Source of the DNA: Paenibacillus xylanexedens
GTDB lineage: Bacteria; Bacillota; Bacilli; Paenibacillales; Paenibacillaceae
Reading direction: 5' to 3'
DNA: 64,000 bases
NCBI RefSeq assembly: GCF_001908275.1
Contig: NZ_CP018620.1
Coordinates: 6,944,001 to 7,008,000, forward strand
Below the pieces are notes generated by a model, which saw nothing but the letters and a program-made list of their open reading frames with translations, did no database searches and was not told where the DNA came from. The position numbers were made by a program, and so were the translations under genes. Numbering within the stretch: position 1 is the first letter of the stretch; each line of letters opens with the position of its first letter. Of this stretch, positions 53,391 through 62,921 are shown in pieces.

Positions 53391-54560
53391 TTATTGTTCT
53401 TCATCTGCAAGGAACGCTTCATCTTCCTCGTCTACGATGTCTGCGCGATCAGCAAGCACCAACGTGCGGGTGACGATATCGCCATCCGATTGCATCAACA
53501 ACTTTACCTTTTGCCCAGGCAGATACTTTTTGAGCAACTCATTGATATCCACTACTGAAGAGACACGTGTGCCCGCGACACTGTATAGGACATCGCCCTC
53601 TTTGATTTTGGCTTTCTTGGCTTCTGGAGACAGTACGCCCGTAATCGTTAAGGGATCATCTGTAGGCAGGCCCACAATCGCAGACCAACTTTCCTCCAGC
53701 TGTAGCCCCAGACTTGCACGTTTTATTTTGCCATATTTAAAAAACTGATCGATGATATATTGAACGGTATCCACGGGAATCGAAAATCCCAAACTCTCTA
53801 CGCCGACCGCAGAAAATTTCATGGAATTGATACCAACCACTTCACCCTTCAGATTGACCAGCGGTCCTCCGCTATTTCCTGGGTTAATGGCCGTGTCGGT
53901 CTGAATCAACCGGTAGGTCGCCTCAACACCACGATTCAAGCCGCTAATTACCCCTACCGTTGCCGAGTTGCGCAGAGAAAAGGAAATCGGCGTACCCAAG
54001 GCAATCACGGTTTCTCCAACAGTGGTTTGTGAGGCTTTGGCAAAGCTCGCCGGTTTGAGTGATTTAGCATTGATTTTGATTAGCGCCAGATCACTGAGTG
54101 CATCACTGTATGTTTTCGTAATTTTGTATGTATTGCCATCCGTCGTTACGACAACCGGATTCGTTAATCCGTCGACCACATGTGCATTCGTTACAATCCA
54201 TCCATTGGACCGGATAATGACACCTGTACCATGTGCAAGATTATAACGGTCGTCTGATGTTGCACCGTCCTGCACTTCGGTAGATTTCCCAATAATACCT
54301 ACGACCGAAGGAGATACCTTTTCGATCACTTTGGGAATGGCTTCACTTCCCTTGTACGTGTACGTTCCTGATTTGGCATCATATTGTCCACTTCCACCAA
54401 CTGCCTTGAGCAGATCCTTGGTGTTCACATAGACTTGACCGTCTACCACTTTCGCTTGCATCGCCGCTTTGGATTCAGCTGCACCGGCCGTTGCCGCTAC
54501 ACTAATCGAGAGTACAGCAGCCATCAGTATGGCTATCCCCTTTTTACCCAACACGCTCAT
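53391..54560 (-). CDS. HtrA/DegP-type secreted serine protease with PDZ domain
   Basis: Envelope quality-control protease. It has 389 residues. A signal peptide (about 1-28, AATAGAAES) is followed by a short copper-amine-oxidase-N-like half domain (GQVYVNTKDLLKAVGG) not usual in HtrA. The trypsin fold has H127 in TNAHVVD, D157 in SDLALIKI and S230 in GNSGGP. One PDZ domain (about 285-370) includes IKEGDVLYSVAG. An acidic tail ends it. AGGTGA precedes the start. Confidence 0.9.
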   Translation of the reverse strand: MSVLGKKGIAILMAAVLSISVAATAGAAESKAAMQAKVVDGQVYVNTKDLLKAVGGSGQYDAKSGTYTYKGSEAIPKVIEKVSPSVVGIIGKSTEVQDGATSDDRYNLAHGTGVIIRSNGWIVTNAHVVDGLTNPVVVTTDGNTYKITKTYSDALSDLALIKINAKSLKPASFAKASQTTVGETVIALGTPISFSLRNSATVGVISGLNRGVEATYRLIQTDTAINPGNSGGPLVNLKGEVVGINSMKFSAVGVESLGFSIPVDTVQYIIDQFFKYGKIKRASLGLQLEESWSAIVGLPTDDPLTITGVLSPEAKKAKIKEGDVLYSVAGTRVSSVVDINELLKKYLPGQKVKLLMQSDGDIVTRTLVLADRADIVDEEDEAFLADEEQ

Positions 54561-54837
54561 ATTCTCACCTGACCCTCTCTATACATCCTTCTTGCGCGAC
54601 TCGACATCTGATTCATCGCTGAATCTATTCTCTCTTTCTCTCATCTGCAATTCCGGTATCCCTCAATGTATCATACAGAATCTGGATATACAATTGTTTT
54701 AAGTCCTATTTTAGTAGAGAAGGTAGAATCTTGTTCAATCGCTCGATATAAACGAAAAAAACACCCTCCATGTCTCTCTGGAAAGTGTTCGTCTGTACCT
54801 CTTTTAGCTTAAATTACATTTAAATTCTGCGGCATTC
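54561..54837 (-). terminator. Gap with terminator of the small membrane protein gene
   Basis: AACACTTTCC pairs with GGAGGGTGTT (54760-54769 with 54780-54789), then seven Ts on the minus strand. The rest of the gap up to htrA shows no open frame or clear promoter. Confidence 0.8.
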
Positions 54838-55050
54838 CTACTGAGCAAACCAACCCGTTATCATCGCATAGTCTGTCATCAGAAATACCAGTAGGCTGAC
54901 TACTGCAAATCCGATCGCAAACAGATTTTTCTTCGGTGCTCGAAGAAGCCGAACAACTCCGATGAAAATCAGGATCGTAAATAAGATGACAAAAATATCA
55001 AATGCATTAAAATTCGATGTACTCGCCGTGGCAGCTTCTGCAAACAGCAT
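54838..55050 (-). CDS. Small two-helix membrane protein, DUF2759-like
   Basis: 70 residues. Helix 1 is about 18-36 (FDIFVILFTILIFIGVVRLL), helix 2 about 44-62, with a basic RAPKK loop between. It resembles short Bacillales membrane proteins grouped as DUF2759, but this is a weak match by eye. GGAGGTCTG lies upstream of ATG 55050. A weak promoter-like TTGCAT-17-TAACAT is further upstream, and a good terminator follows. Function unknown. Confidence 0.65.
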   Translation of the reverse strand: MLFAEAATASTSNFNAFDIFVILFTILIFIGVVRLLRAPKKNLFAIGFAVVSLLVFLMTDYAMITGWFAQ

Positions 55051-55275
55051 GGATAGACAGACCTCCTTACCATAGTTGAACAGCTAACGCATACCCTAAT
55101 ATCTTCCTCTATGTTATCTGTACCCTGCTTGTAATGCAAGCCCTATCATCCATAAAAATGAAAAAAAGCCAATTTGGCCGAATATTCCTGTAATGCTCGT
55201 CATAATGCATATGTAAACACTTTCACAAAATAACCTTAGTCCGAAGGAAACACCGTGCATCACTCAAAATGAAAA

Positions 55276-55344
55276 GCCCTTCTTCTCGGAAGCAGAGCAC
55301 ATCAGATCGTTATCCAACGTCTCTACCTTTTCGAAAAGAAGGGC
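55276..55344 (-). terminator. Terminator of uvrA (long loop)
   Basis: GCCCTTCTT (minus strand, from 55344) pairs with AAGAAGGGC (55284-55276) across a 51 nt loop, then CTTTTCATTTT. The stem is perfect, but the loop is unusually long. Between 55051 and 55275 nothing else is evident. Confidence 0.65.
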
Positions 55345-55388
55345 CAATACTGCCACTTCATATTGATATAACTACTGGTTAGAGGACC

Positions 55389-58247
55389 TTAGTCCACCAA
55401 TTGCAGTGCCTTGCTGCGCTCGGTATCCCGCTCCAGAACCGGCTTCAAGTACTTGCCTGTATAGGAAGCTTCCACTTTAACGATATCCTCAGGTGTTCCG
55501 GTTGCAACAATGGTACCTCCACCGCTACCACCTTCTGGACCCAGATCAACAACATAGTCTGCCGTTTTGATAACATCCAGGTTATGCTCGATCACTAACA
55601 CCGATTCCCCGGAATCAACCAGACGGTGTAATACGTTCAGCAAACGGTCGATATCATCGACATGCAAACCGGTCGTCGGCTCATCGAGGATGTAGATGGT
55701 TTTCCCCGTACTACGGCGATAGAGCTCGGAAGCGAGCTTCACACGCTGGGCTTCACCACCAGACAATGTGGTTGCAGGTTGACCTAGGTTAATATAGCCC
55801 AGACCCACATCCATCAGTGTCTGCATTTTGCGATGGATCTTCGGAATGTTCTCGAAGAATTGGGTTGCATCTTCAACCGTCATCTCCAACACATCGGAAA
55901 TATTTCTGTTTTTATATTTCACTTCAAGTGTTTCCCGGTTGTATCGTTTGCCTTTGCAGACTTCACAAGGGACATAAACGTCCGGCAAGAAGTGCATCTC
56001 GATTTTGATAATACCGTCTCCACGGCAGGCTTCACAACGTCCACCTTTGATATTAAAACTGAACCGGCCTTTCTTGTATCCACGTACCTTGGCTTCGTTC
56101 GTCTGAGCAAACAGATCCCGGATATCATCAAAGACACCGGTATACGTAGCCGGGTTGGAACGTGGTGTCCGCCCGATCGGTGATTGGTCAATATCGATAA
56201 CTTTATCGATATGCTCCAAACCACGAATCTCTTTATGTTGACCCGGACGAACCCGAGCACGGTTCAGATCACGTGCCAGCGTTTTGTAGAGGATCTCATT
56301 AATCAGTGTGGATTTACCTGATCCGGACACACCCGTTACCGCAGTAAATACACCTACAGGAATCTTCACATTCAGATTCTTCAGGTTATTTTCTTTGGCT
56401 CCACGTACTTCCAACCAACGGTCTCCTACACTTCTACGTTCTGCACGAATCGGAATGAACTTGCGTCCACTCAGATATTGACCGGTTAAGGAGTTCTCAT
56501 CGTTCATGATCTCCTCCGGTGTACCCTGTGACATGATGGTACCTCCGTGGATACCTGCACCTGGACCAATATCAATGATATAGTCGGCAGCCATCATCGT
56601 ATCCTCATCATGTTCAACCACGATCAAGGTATTACCAATGTCGCGCATATGCGCAAGCGTTGAGATCAGACGGTCATTATCCCGTTGATGCAAGCCAATA
56701 CTTGGCTCATCGAGAATATACAGCACACCCATCAGGCTGGAACCAATCTGTGTAGCCAGTCTGATCCGTTGGGCTTCCCCACCGGACAATGTTCCGGCAG
56801 CACGACTCAGTGTAAGATAATCCAGACCAACATTCACCAAGAAGCCGAGACGACTGTTGATTTCTTTCAGAATAAGCTTGGCAATCGTCTGCTCTTTCTC
56901 CGACAATTCCAATGTATCAAAGAATCGGCCAGCTTCACCAATGGACAAACTAGTCACATAGGCCATGTTGTGATCATTAATCGTTACCGCAAGACTCTCG
57001 CGTTTCAGACGCTGACCTTTACACGTACCACAAGGCTTCGCACTCATGTAACCTTCAATAAATTCACGGATACCTTCAGATGCTGTATCACGATAACGAC
57101 GCTCCAGGTTATTTACGATGCCTTCAAAGGTAACCAGCGCTTCCTTACGTTGTCCAAAATCATTCTCATAGCGGAAACGGATTTTCTCCGTACCTGTACC
57201 CTGCAACAACTTGTTCATCTGCTCAGCTGGCAGATCTTCGACAGGTACATTTTGCGGAATGTTGAAGTGCTCACATACTGACTTCAGGAACTGCGGATAA
57301 TAGGTGGATGTGCCACCTGTCCAAGCATCAAAAGCTCCATCTTCGATGGTCTTAGTCCGATCCGGTACGAGCAGATCAGGGTCAACGATCATCTTGACAC
57401 CTAACCCATCACAATCCGGGCAAGCCCCGAAAGGACTGTTAAATGAGAACATCCGTGGTGCAAGTTCTTCAATACTGAATCCACACACCGGGCAGGCAAA
57501 GTTGGAACTAAAGCGCAGCTCTTCTTCGCCCATAATGTCCACCAGTAGTTGTCCACCGGACAAATTAAGTGCTGTTTCAATAGAGTCGGCCAGACGCGCC
57601 TGTACATCATCTTTAACAACGATCCGGTCAACAACCACTTCAATCGTATGCTTTTTATTTTTCTCCAATTGAATATCTTCTGACAGATCACGCAATTCCC
57701 CGTTCACCCGTACACGGACAAAACCCTGCTTCGACACATCAGCAAACACACTTTTGTGCTCGCCCTTACGGCCCGAGATAATAGGTGCCAGTATTTGTAA
57801 CCGGGTGCGCTCAGGGTATTGTATAATACGATCAACCATTTGTTCTACAGTTTGGGAGCTGATCTCCACGCCATGGTCCGGACAATGTGGATGGCCCACA
57901 CGTGCAAATAACAGGCGCAGGTAATCATAAATTTCAGTCACAGTTCCTACCGTGGAACGTGGGTTACGACTTGTCGTTTTCTGATCTATTGAAATGGCAG
58001 GAGATAATCCTTCGATGGAATCCACATCCGGTTTCTCCATCTGTCCCAGAAACTGCCGTGCGTAAGCTGACAATGATTCTACATAACGCCGCTGTCCTTC
58101 GGCATAGATCGTGTCAAAAGCCAGCGAGGACTTGCCTGAGCCACTCAGACCGGTCAATACAACAAAGCGGTCACGCGGGATGGTAATGTCGATATTTTTC
58201 AGGTTATGCGCTCGCGCGCCTTTAATGACAATGTTATCGCTCGCCAA
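55389..58247 (-). CDS. uvrA: Excinuclease ABC subunit A
   Basis: Damage-recognition ATPase of nucleotide excision repair. It has 952 residues from TTG 58247, after GAGAGGATG. Two ABC modules are present: [14 protein letters not shown] with [16 protein letters not shown], and [10 protein letters not shown] with [16 protein letters not shown]. Zinc fingers include [20 protein letters not shown] and [14 protein letters not shown]. It is separated from uvrB by 790 bp of unusual sequence instead of the usual tight junction. Confidence 0.98.
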   Translation of the reverse strand: MASDNIVIKGARAHNLKNIDITIPRDRFVVLTGLSGSGKSSLAFDTIYAEGQRRYVESLSAYARQFLGQMEKPDVDSIEGLSPAISIDQKTTSRNPRSTVGTVTEIYDYLRLLFARVGHPHCPDHGVEISSQTVEQMVDRIIQYPERTRLQILAPIISGRKGEHKSVFADVSKQGFVRVRVNGELRDLSEDIQLEKNKKHTIEVVVDRIVVKDDVQARLADSIETALNLSGGQLLVDIMGEEELRFSSNFACPVCGFSIEELAPRMFSFNSPFGACPDCDGLGVKMIVDPDLLVPDRTKTIEDGAFDAWTGGTSTYYPQFLKSVCEHFNIPQNVPVEDLPAEQMNKLLQGTGTEKIRFRYENDFGQRKEALVTFEGIVNNLERRYRDTASEGIREFIEGYMSAKPCGTCKGQRLKRESLAVTINDHNMAYVTSLSIGEAGRFFDTLELSEKEQTIAKLILKEINSRLGFLVNVGLDYLTLSRAAGTLSGGEAQRIRLATQIGSSLMGVLYILDEPSIGLHQRDNDRLISTLAHMRDIGNTLIVVEHDEDTMMAADYIIDIGPGAGIHGGTIMSQGTPEEIMNDENSLTGQYLSGRKFIPIRAERRSVGDRWLEVRGAKENNLKNLNVKIPVGVFTAVTGVSGSGKSTLINEILYKTLARDLNRARVRPGQHKEIRGLEHIDKVIDIDQSPIGRTPRSNPATYTGVFDDIRDLFAQTNEAKVRGYKKGRFSFNIKGGRCEACRGDGIIKIEMHFLPDVYVPCEVCKGKRYNRETLEVKYKNRNISDVLEMTVEDATQFFENIPKIHRKMQTLMDVGLGYINLGQPATTLSGGEAQRVKLASELYRRSTGKTIYILDEPTTGLHVDDIDRLLNVLHRLVDSGESVLVIEHNLDVIKTADYVVDLGPEGGSGGGTIVATGTPEDIVKVEASYTGKYLKPVLERDTERSKALQLVD

Positions 58248-58279
58248 TAGTATTCATCCTCTCAAATTTACTAATCCAA

Positions 58280-58469
58280 CCTTTTAAAAGGCTTTTCGAT
58301 CCCTCCCAAACCCTCCCTTCCAAGGGAGGGCCCCAGAGGGCGTAGCCCTCTGGACACCCGAAACAAGCGGTGCAACGGTGAGGGGTCGGGTCTGGCTATG
58401 TGAAGGGTTGTCGTGTGCCCGCGGCTCCACATAAGGTTCCAGCTCATTGCCGGAGCCTTATGTGGCCGC
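58280..58469. repeat. Series of hairpins at the uvrA side of the uvrBA insertion
   Basis: Four palindromes in a row: CCTTTTAAAAGG (58280-58291); CCCTCCCTT/AAGGGAGGG (58311-58330, 2-base loop); CCAGAGGG/CCCTCTGG (58333-58353); and CCACATAAGG/CCTTATGTGG (58427-58436 with 58456-58465), extended by GCGG/CCGC. GC content is far above flanking genes. No open frame with a ribosome site. Confidence 0.7.
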
Positions 58470-58482
58470 TCTACTGCGAGGG

Positions 58483-58850
58483 GACGCTCTCGGCTTCGCC
58501 ACGTTCGCGGCAGGTCGCCATTGCCTTCGGCCGGCTCCAAGGTCAACACCGGGACGCTCTCGGCTTTGCCTTGATCGCGGCAGGTCGCCATTGCCTTTGG
58601 CTCGGCTCCAAGGTCAACACCGGGACGCTCTCCGCTTCGCCTTGGTCGCGGTTAGGTCGCCATTGCCTTCGGCTCGGCTCCGAGGTCAACACCCGGACGC
58701 TCTCCGCTTCGCCTTGGTCGCGACAGGTCGCCATTGCCTTTGGCTCGGCTCCAAGGTCAACACCGGGACGCTCTCGGCTTCGCCTTGATCGCGACAGGTC
58801 GCCATTGCCTTTGGCTTGGCTCCGAGGTCAACACTGGGGCGCTCTCGACT
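58483..58850. repeat. Tandem array of five units of about 71 bp
   Basis: The marker GACGCTCTC (last occurrence GGCGCTCTC) recurs at 58483, 58553, 58624, 58696, 58767 and 58838, spacing 70-72. Each unit contains GGTCGCCATTGCCTT, CGGCTC and AAGGTCAACAC-like stretches with a few substitutions. CCTTTGG with CCAAGG gives a small hairpin per unit. There are no spacers, and the period is not a multiple of three. Confidence 0.9.
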
Positions 58851-58968
58851 CCCAATTGCTTTCCTATAAACCTTTTAACCAATTTCAACATTTCTATCAG
58901 TATAGACCCGAATTCAAGATTTCAACATCTCTTATTATCGGTAGATATCAACGATTTCCTTACTCAAC

Positions 58969-58996
58969 AAGAGAACGGCCAATTGGCCGTTCCCTT
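58969..58996 (-). terminator. Probable terminator of uvrB
   Basis: GGCCAATTGGCC lies inside a 12 bp stem with one mismatch (58969-58980 with 58985-58996). The following minus-strand sequence CTTGTTGAG is only moderately T-rich. It would isolate uvrB from uvrA. Confidence 0.55.
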
Positions 58997-59036
58997 GTTA
59001 CAAATCCTTTACTGGAGCATATGAATGAGCAATATC

Positions 59037-61028
59037 TTATTCAGCGCGAAGTTCCAGCAACGCATCGCGAAGCTCGGCAGCACGCTCAAACTGCAGGTTT
59101 TTGGCTGCATCTTTCATCTCTACCTCTAGGCGCTGAATAAGCGCCTGGCGATCTTTCTTCGACATCTTCTCGGCTGCGCCTGTGAGATAGTCTTTCTTGG
59201 ATTCGGCAACTTTGGTTGCCTCAATCACATCACGCACTTTTTTGCGAATCGTTTGTGGTGTAATTCCGTGCTTCTCGTTGTACGCGATCTGAATTTCACG
59301 ACGGCGTTCGGTTTCCTTAATCGCTTTATCCATCGAATCCGTCACTTTGTCACCGTATAGAATTACGCGACCCTCGCTGTTCCGTGCCGCACGACCAATC
59401 GTTTGGATCAGTGAGCGTTCGGAACGCAGGAATCCTTCCTTATCGGCATCCAAAATAGCGACGAGGGATACTTCGGGCAGATCGAGACCTTCCCGGAGCA
59501 AGTTGATTCCGATCAGGACATGGAACACGCCCAACCTTAAATCACGTAAAATCGCCATCCGTTCCAACGTCTTGATCTCGGAGTGCAGATAACGAACTTT
59601 GATTCCAACTTCCTTCAGATAATCCGTCAGGTCCTCGGACATTTTCTTCGTTAATGTTGTAATCAACACACGCTCGTCTTTGGCAATCCGGTCGTTAATC
59701 TCACCAATCAAGTCATCGATCTGCCCCTTTGTTGGACGCAGTTCAATGATTGGATCAAGCAGTCCGGTTGGACGGATAATCTGTTGCACCATCGTATCGG
59801 TATGCTCGATCTCATACGGGCCCGGTGTGGCCGATACATAGATGATCTGATCCATCTTGCCTTCGAACTCTTCGAATTTGAGTGGACGATTATCCAGCGC
59901 TGACGGCAGACGGAAACCATGCTCAACCAATACCGTCTTCCGCGCTTGGTCACCATTATACATCGCACGGATCTGTGGCAGAGTCACGTGAGACTCATCG
60001 ACCACAATCAACATGTCATCCGGGAAGTAATCCATCAATGTATATGGGGTATCCCCGCGTTCGCGGAAAGTCAGTGGACCGGAATAGTTCTCAATCCCCG
60101 AACAGAATCCAACTTCCTTCATCATCTCGATATCGTACCGTGTGCGCTGCTCCAGTCGCTGAGCCTCCAGCAGTTTCCCCTGTTCACGCAACGCTTCAAG
60201 ACGCTCTTCCAGTTCACGCTCAATGTTCACCAGCGCAACCTTCATCGTCTCTTCTTGCGTTACGAAGTGAGACGCCGGGAAGATGGCAATATGTTCACGT
60301 TCGCCAATCAGTTCTCCGGTTAACACATCAATCTCCGTAATTTTCTCGATCTCATCACCGAACAATTCAACCCGAATTGCATGTTCACCCTTGGAGGCAG
60401 GGAAAATCTCAACAACATCCCCACGAACACGGAACGTACCCCGCACAAAGTTAATATCGTTCCGTTGATACTGGATCTCTACCAGACGGGACAAAATCTG
60501 ATTGCGCGGTTTCTCCATGCCTACCCGGAGTGACAGCAACATGCTTGAATACGAGTGCGGTGAACCCAAACCATAAATGCAGGAAACACTCGCTACAATG
60601 ATGACGTCCCTACGCTCAAACAACGAACTTGTCGCTGCGTGCCGCAGTTTGTCTATCTCTTCATTAATACTTGAATCCTTCTCGATATACGTATCGGAGG
60701 ACGGGATATATGCTTCTGGCTGAAAATAATCGTAATAACTGACGAAATACTCAACCATGTTATTAGGGAAAAAATCTTTGAACTCACTTGCAAGCTGCGC
60801 TGCCAACGTTTTGTTGTGTGCAATAATCAGCGTAGGACGTTGCAGTTGGGCTATCGTCTGGGCTATCGTAAATGTCTTACCCGTACCCGTTGCACCCAGC
60901 AGTGTCTGGTACCTCTTCCCCTCCTGAACACCCTTCACCAGTTCTTTAATGGCTGCAGGCTGATCACCTTGGGGAGAAAACTCTGACTCGATTTCGAACG
61001 TTTTGTCGCTCATTATAATATCGCTCAT
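59037..61028 (-). CDS. uvrB: Excinuclease ABC subunit B
   Basis: Damage-verification helicase of UvrABC. It has 663 residues from ATG 61028, after GGTGAG; an in-frame ATG five codons later is possible. Walker A GATGTGKT is at about 45-52, the beta-hairpin [12 protein letters not shown] near 98-109, and the C-terminal UVR motif ([20 protein letters not shown]) binds UvrC. A GGAAC-N4-TTCC-like site lies upstream. Confidence 0.98.
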   Translation of the reverse strand: MSDIIMSDKTFEIESEFSPQGDQPAAIKELVKGVQEGKRYQTLLGATGTGKTFTIAQTIAQLQRPTLIIAHNKTLAAQLASEFKDFFPNNMVEYFVSYYDYFQPEAYIPSSDTYIEKDSSINEEIDKLRHAATSSLFERRDVIIVASVSCIYGLGSPHSYSSMLLSLRVGMEKPRNQILSRLVEIQYQRNDINFVRGTFRVRGDVVEIFPASKGEHAIRVELFGDEIEKITEIDVLTGELIGEREHIAIFPASHFVTQEETMKVALVNIERELEERLEALREQGKLLEAQRLEQRTRYDIEMMKEVGFCSGIENYSGPLTFRERGDTPYTLMDYFPDDMLIVVDESHVTLPQIRAMYNGDQARKTVLVEHGFRLPSALDNRPLKFEEFEGKMDQIIYVSATPGPYEIEHTDTMVQQIIRPTGLLDPIIELRPTKGQIDDLIGEINDRIAKDERVLITTLTKKMSEDLTDYLKEVGIKVRYLHSEIKTLERMAILRDLRLGVFHVLIGINLLREGLDLPEVSLVAILDADKEGFLRSERSLIQTIGRAARNSEGRVILYGDKVTDSMDKAIKETERRREIQIAYNEKHGITPQTIRKKVRDVIEATKVAESKKDYLTGAAEKMSKKDRQALIQRLEVEMKDAAKNLQFERAAELRDALLELRAE

Positions 61029-61117
61029 TGCCGTATCTCACCCTATCGTCTAAAATAATAGTCACTATATATTGTCGAAGTTCCCCGAATTTTCATATGG
61101 GAAAACTTATAGTAATA

Positions 61118-61131
61118 GGAATATTTGTTCC
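61118..61131. promoter_or_regulatory. Possible LexA (SOS) box between uvrB and motA
   Basis: Minus strand GGAACAAATATTCC resembles the Bacillus LexA box CGAAC-N4-GTTCG (GAAC-AAAT-ATTC core). It is about 90 bp before uvrB, a gene that is SOS-controlled in Bacillus. It is imperfect, so tentative. Confidence 0.4.
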
Positions 61132-61197
61132 CGTTTAATTATACCTCGTTCGTTTTAGTGATGCAAACGTGAAATGAAGATAGGAGTGGGTTAATTT

Positions 61198-61995
61198 ATG
61201 GATATTGCGACACTTATCGGTATTATTGCCGGAATTGCCGCAGTCATTAGCGGTTTTTTGTGGGAAGGCGGCCAATTGTCTGGTCTCCTGCAAAAAACGG
61301 CTGCTTTAATTGTATTCGGTGGAACGATTGCTGCTGTGGTTGCCAGTTTCCCGGCGCACCGCCTTCGTACGATTCCAGCTGCCTTGCGTATGGCTTTTGG
61401 ACGTAACAATAATGATTCAGGCTTGTGGGTTGAAGAACTGGTGGAGATGTCTTCTATCGCACGCCGCTCAGGTGTACTTGCATTGGAACGCAAGGTTATG
61501 GATCATCCGCATCCATTTTTGCAAGACGGTATTCAGATGGTTGTTGATGGTACCGATCAGGATGTGGTTCGCCAGATCCTGGAGATGGAGATTGATTCAA
61601 TTGAACAAAAACATGAGGGTTACGCCAAAATATTCGAATCCGCTGGTGGGTACGCTCCAACCATGGGGATCATCGGAACCGTGATGGGACTTATTCAGGT
61701 ACTTGGCAGTTTGACCGATCCAACCGGACTCGGGCCTGCGATTGCTGTTGCCTTTACCGCAACCCTGTATGGGGTCGCCAGTGCCAATCTTATCTTTTTG
61801 CCCATTGCCTCCAAGATCAAATCCAGAGGTGCTGATGAAGTGCAGACCATGGAAATGCTTCTCGAAGGTGTACTTGCCATTCAGAACGGTGAGAATCCCC
61901 AGCTTGTACGCAAAAGACTGGAGTCCTTCACCCTCACGCATCGTCAGCATATACGCCCCCTAGCAAAGGAGGGATTGGATGAGTCGGCGCAGTAA
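61198..61995 (+). CDS. Flagellar stator protein, MotA/MotP family
   Basis: Forms the ion channel of the flagellar motor with its partner. It has 265 residues. Four membrane helices are at about 2-22, 34-53, 152-173 and 185-206, with a large cytoplasmic loop containing MSSIARRSGVLALE. GYAPTMGIIGTVMGLIQVLG is the family's third-helix motif. Whether it conducts protons or sodium cannot be decided from sequence alone. It overlaps the MotB gene by 17 bases. Confidence 0.92.
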   Translation: MDIATLIGIIAGIAAVISGFLWEGGQLSGLLQKTAALIVFGGTIAAVVASFPAHRLRTIPAALRMAFGRNNNDSGLWVEELVEMSSIARRSGVLALERKVMDHPHPFLQDGIQMVVDGTDQDVVRQILEMEIDSIEQKHEGYAKIFESAGGYAPTMGIIGTVMGLIQVLGSLTDPTGLGPAIAVAFTATLYGVASANLIFLPIASKIKSRGADEVQTMEMLLEGVLAIQNGENPQLVRKRLESFTLTHRQHIRPLAKEGLDESAQ

Positions 61996-62821
61996 ACGGC
62001 GCGGAAAACGTGAAACTATCGATCATCGGGATCGCTGGATGATTACTTATGCCGATCTCATAACTCTGCTTTTGATCTTTTTTGTCATCATGTATGCCAT
62101 GAGCAATCTGGATTCCGGTAAATATGACGTCGTTACTCAATCGTTACAAAATACATTTAATGCGTCCGACTCGATCCTTGAGCTTGGTGAGGGACTCGGT
62201 GAGAAACCCGGTCAAACGATTACAGAGACTCCACCATCCGAGGTGCAGGGTGAAGATCCTTCAGATGGTGAAGGAAACCCTTCCGATTCCGGGACTGCAA
62301 CACCAGATAATGACAACAAGCCCCTCACAGAACGGGAAGAACAGTTCAGATCACAGGAGCAGGAATTGCAAAATCTGTTCAATGTGATTACCCAATATAT
62401 CGAGGATAATAAACTGGAAAATCAGATTTTTGTTGCGGACAAGCCACAGGGCCTATCCATTACACTTAGTGACCGCTTCCTGTTTGATCAGGGACAGGCC
62501 GCTCTAAAGGACGGTGCAGCACCAACGCTCAGTAAACTTGCCAGCCTGTTCCGTGATCTGAACACCGTTGTCAGCATTGAGGGTCACACCGATAATGTTC
62601 CTGTGGGGGCAAACTCCACCTATACCGATAACTGGCAGCTTTCCGGGGAACGCGCACTATCTGTATTACGATTCTTTTTGGATACAGAGAAACTTAACCC
62701 GGACGGCTTCCAGTATGCCGGATATGCGGATACTCGCCCAACGGGTGACAACACTACAGCCGCCGGAAGACAAAAGAACCGTCGGGTCGAAATAACGGTC
62801 CTGCGTCAACTCCAACCTTAA
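61979..62821 (+). CDS. Flagellar stator protein, MotB/MotS family
   Basis: Anchors the stator to peptidoglycan. It has 280 residues from ATG 61979, after AAAGGAGGG. One membrane helix contains the ion-binding D26 in ITYADLITLLLIFFVIMYA. A long acidic Pro/Ser linker (about 75-120) precedes the OmpA-like domain with IEGHTDNVPVG and RRVEITVL. Coupled to the upstream gene. Other motility genes are not in the window. Confidence 0.93.
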   Translation: MSRRSKRRGKRETIDHRDRWMITYADLITLLLIFFVIMYAMSNLDSGKYDVVTQSLQNTFNASDSILELGEGLGEKPGQTITETPPSEVQGEDPSDGEGNPSDSGTATPDNDNKPLTEREEQFRSQEQELQNLFNVITQYIEDNKLENQIFVADKPQGLSITLSDRFLFDQGQAALKDGAAPTLSKLASLFRDLNTVVSIEGHTDNVPVGANSTYTDNWQLSGERALSVLRFFLDTEKLNPDGFQYAGYADTRPTGDNTTAAGRQKNRRVEITVLRQLQP

Positions 62822-62861
62822 TCATCAATATCTCACATAATGCATCATTCCTTATGCAAAT

Positions 62862-62903
62862 AAAGCACGTTCTAACTGAATTCAATTCAGCAGAGCGTGC
62901 TTT
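62862..62903. terminator. Bidirectional terminator
   Basis: AAAGCACG (62862-62869) pairs with CGTGCTTT (62896-62903), with an inner CTGAAT/ATTCAG hairpin. It serves motB and the convergent ABC permease. Its outer stem is the same eight bases as the terminator at 16305. Confidence 0.85.
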
Positions 62904-62921
62904 CTTTTATGTCGTATTACC

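Noticed and set aside
58483..58850. CRISPR-like array
   Set aside because: Units are contiguous with no unique spacers, are about 71 bp, and no cas genes are near.
58400..59140. Plus-strand open frame of 246 codons over the uvrB-uvrA gap
   Set aside because: It comes from the tandem repeat, whose period is not a multiple of three, so the peptide does not repeat coherently. It has no ribosome site and runs into uvrB antisense.
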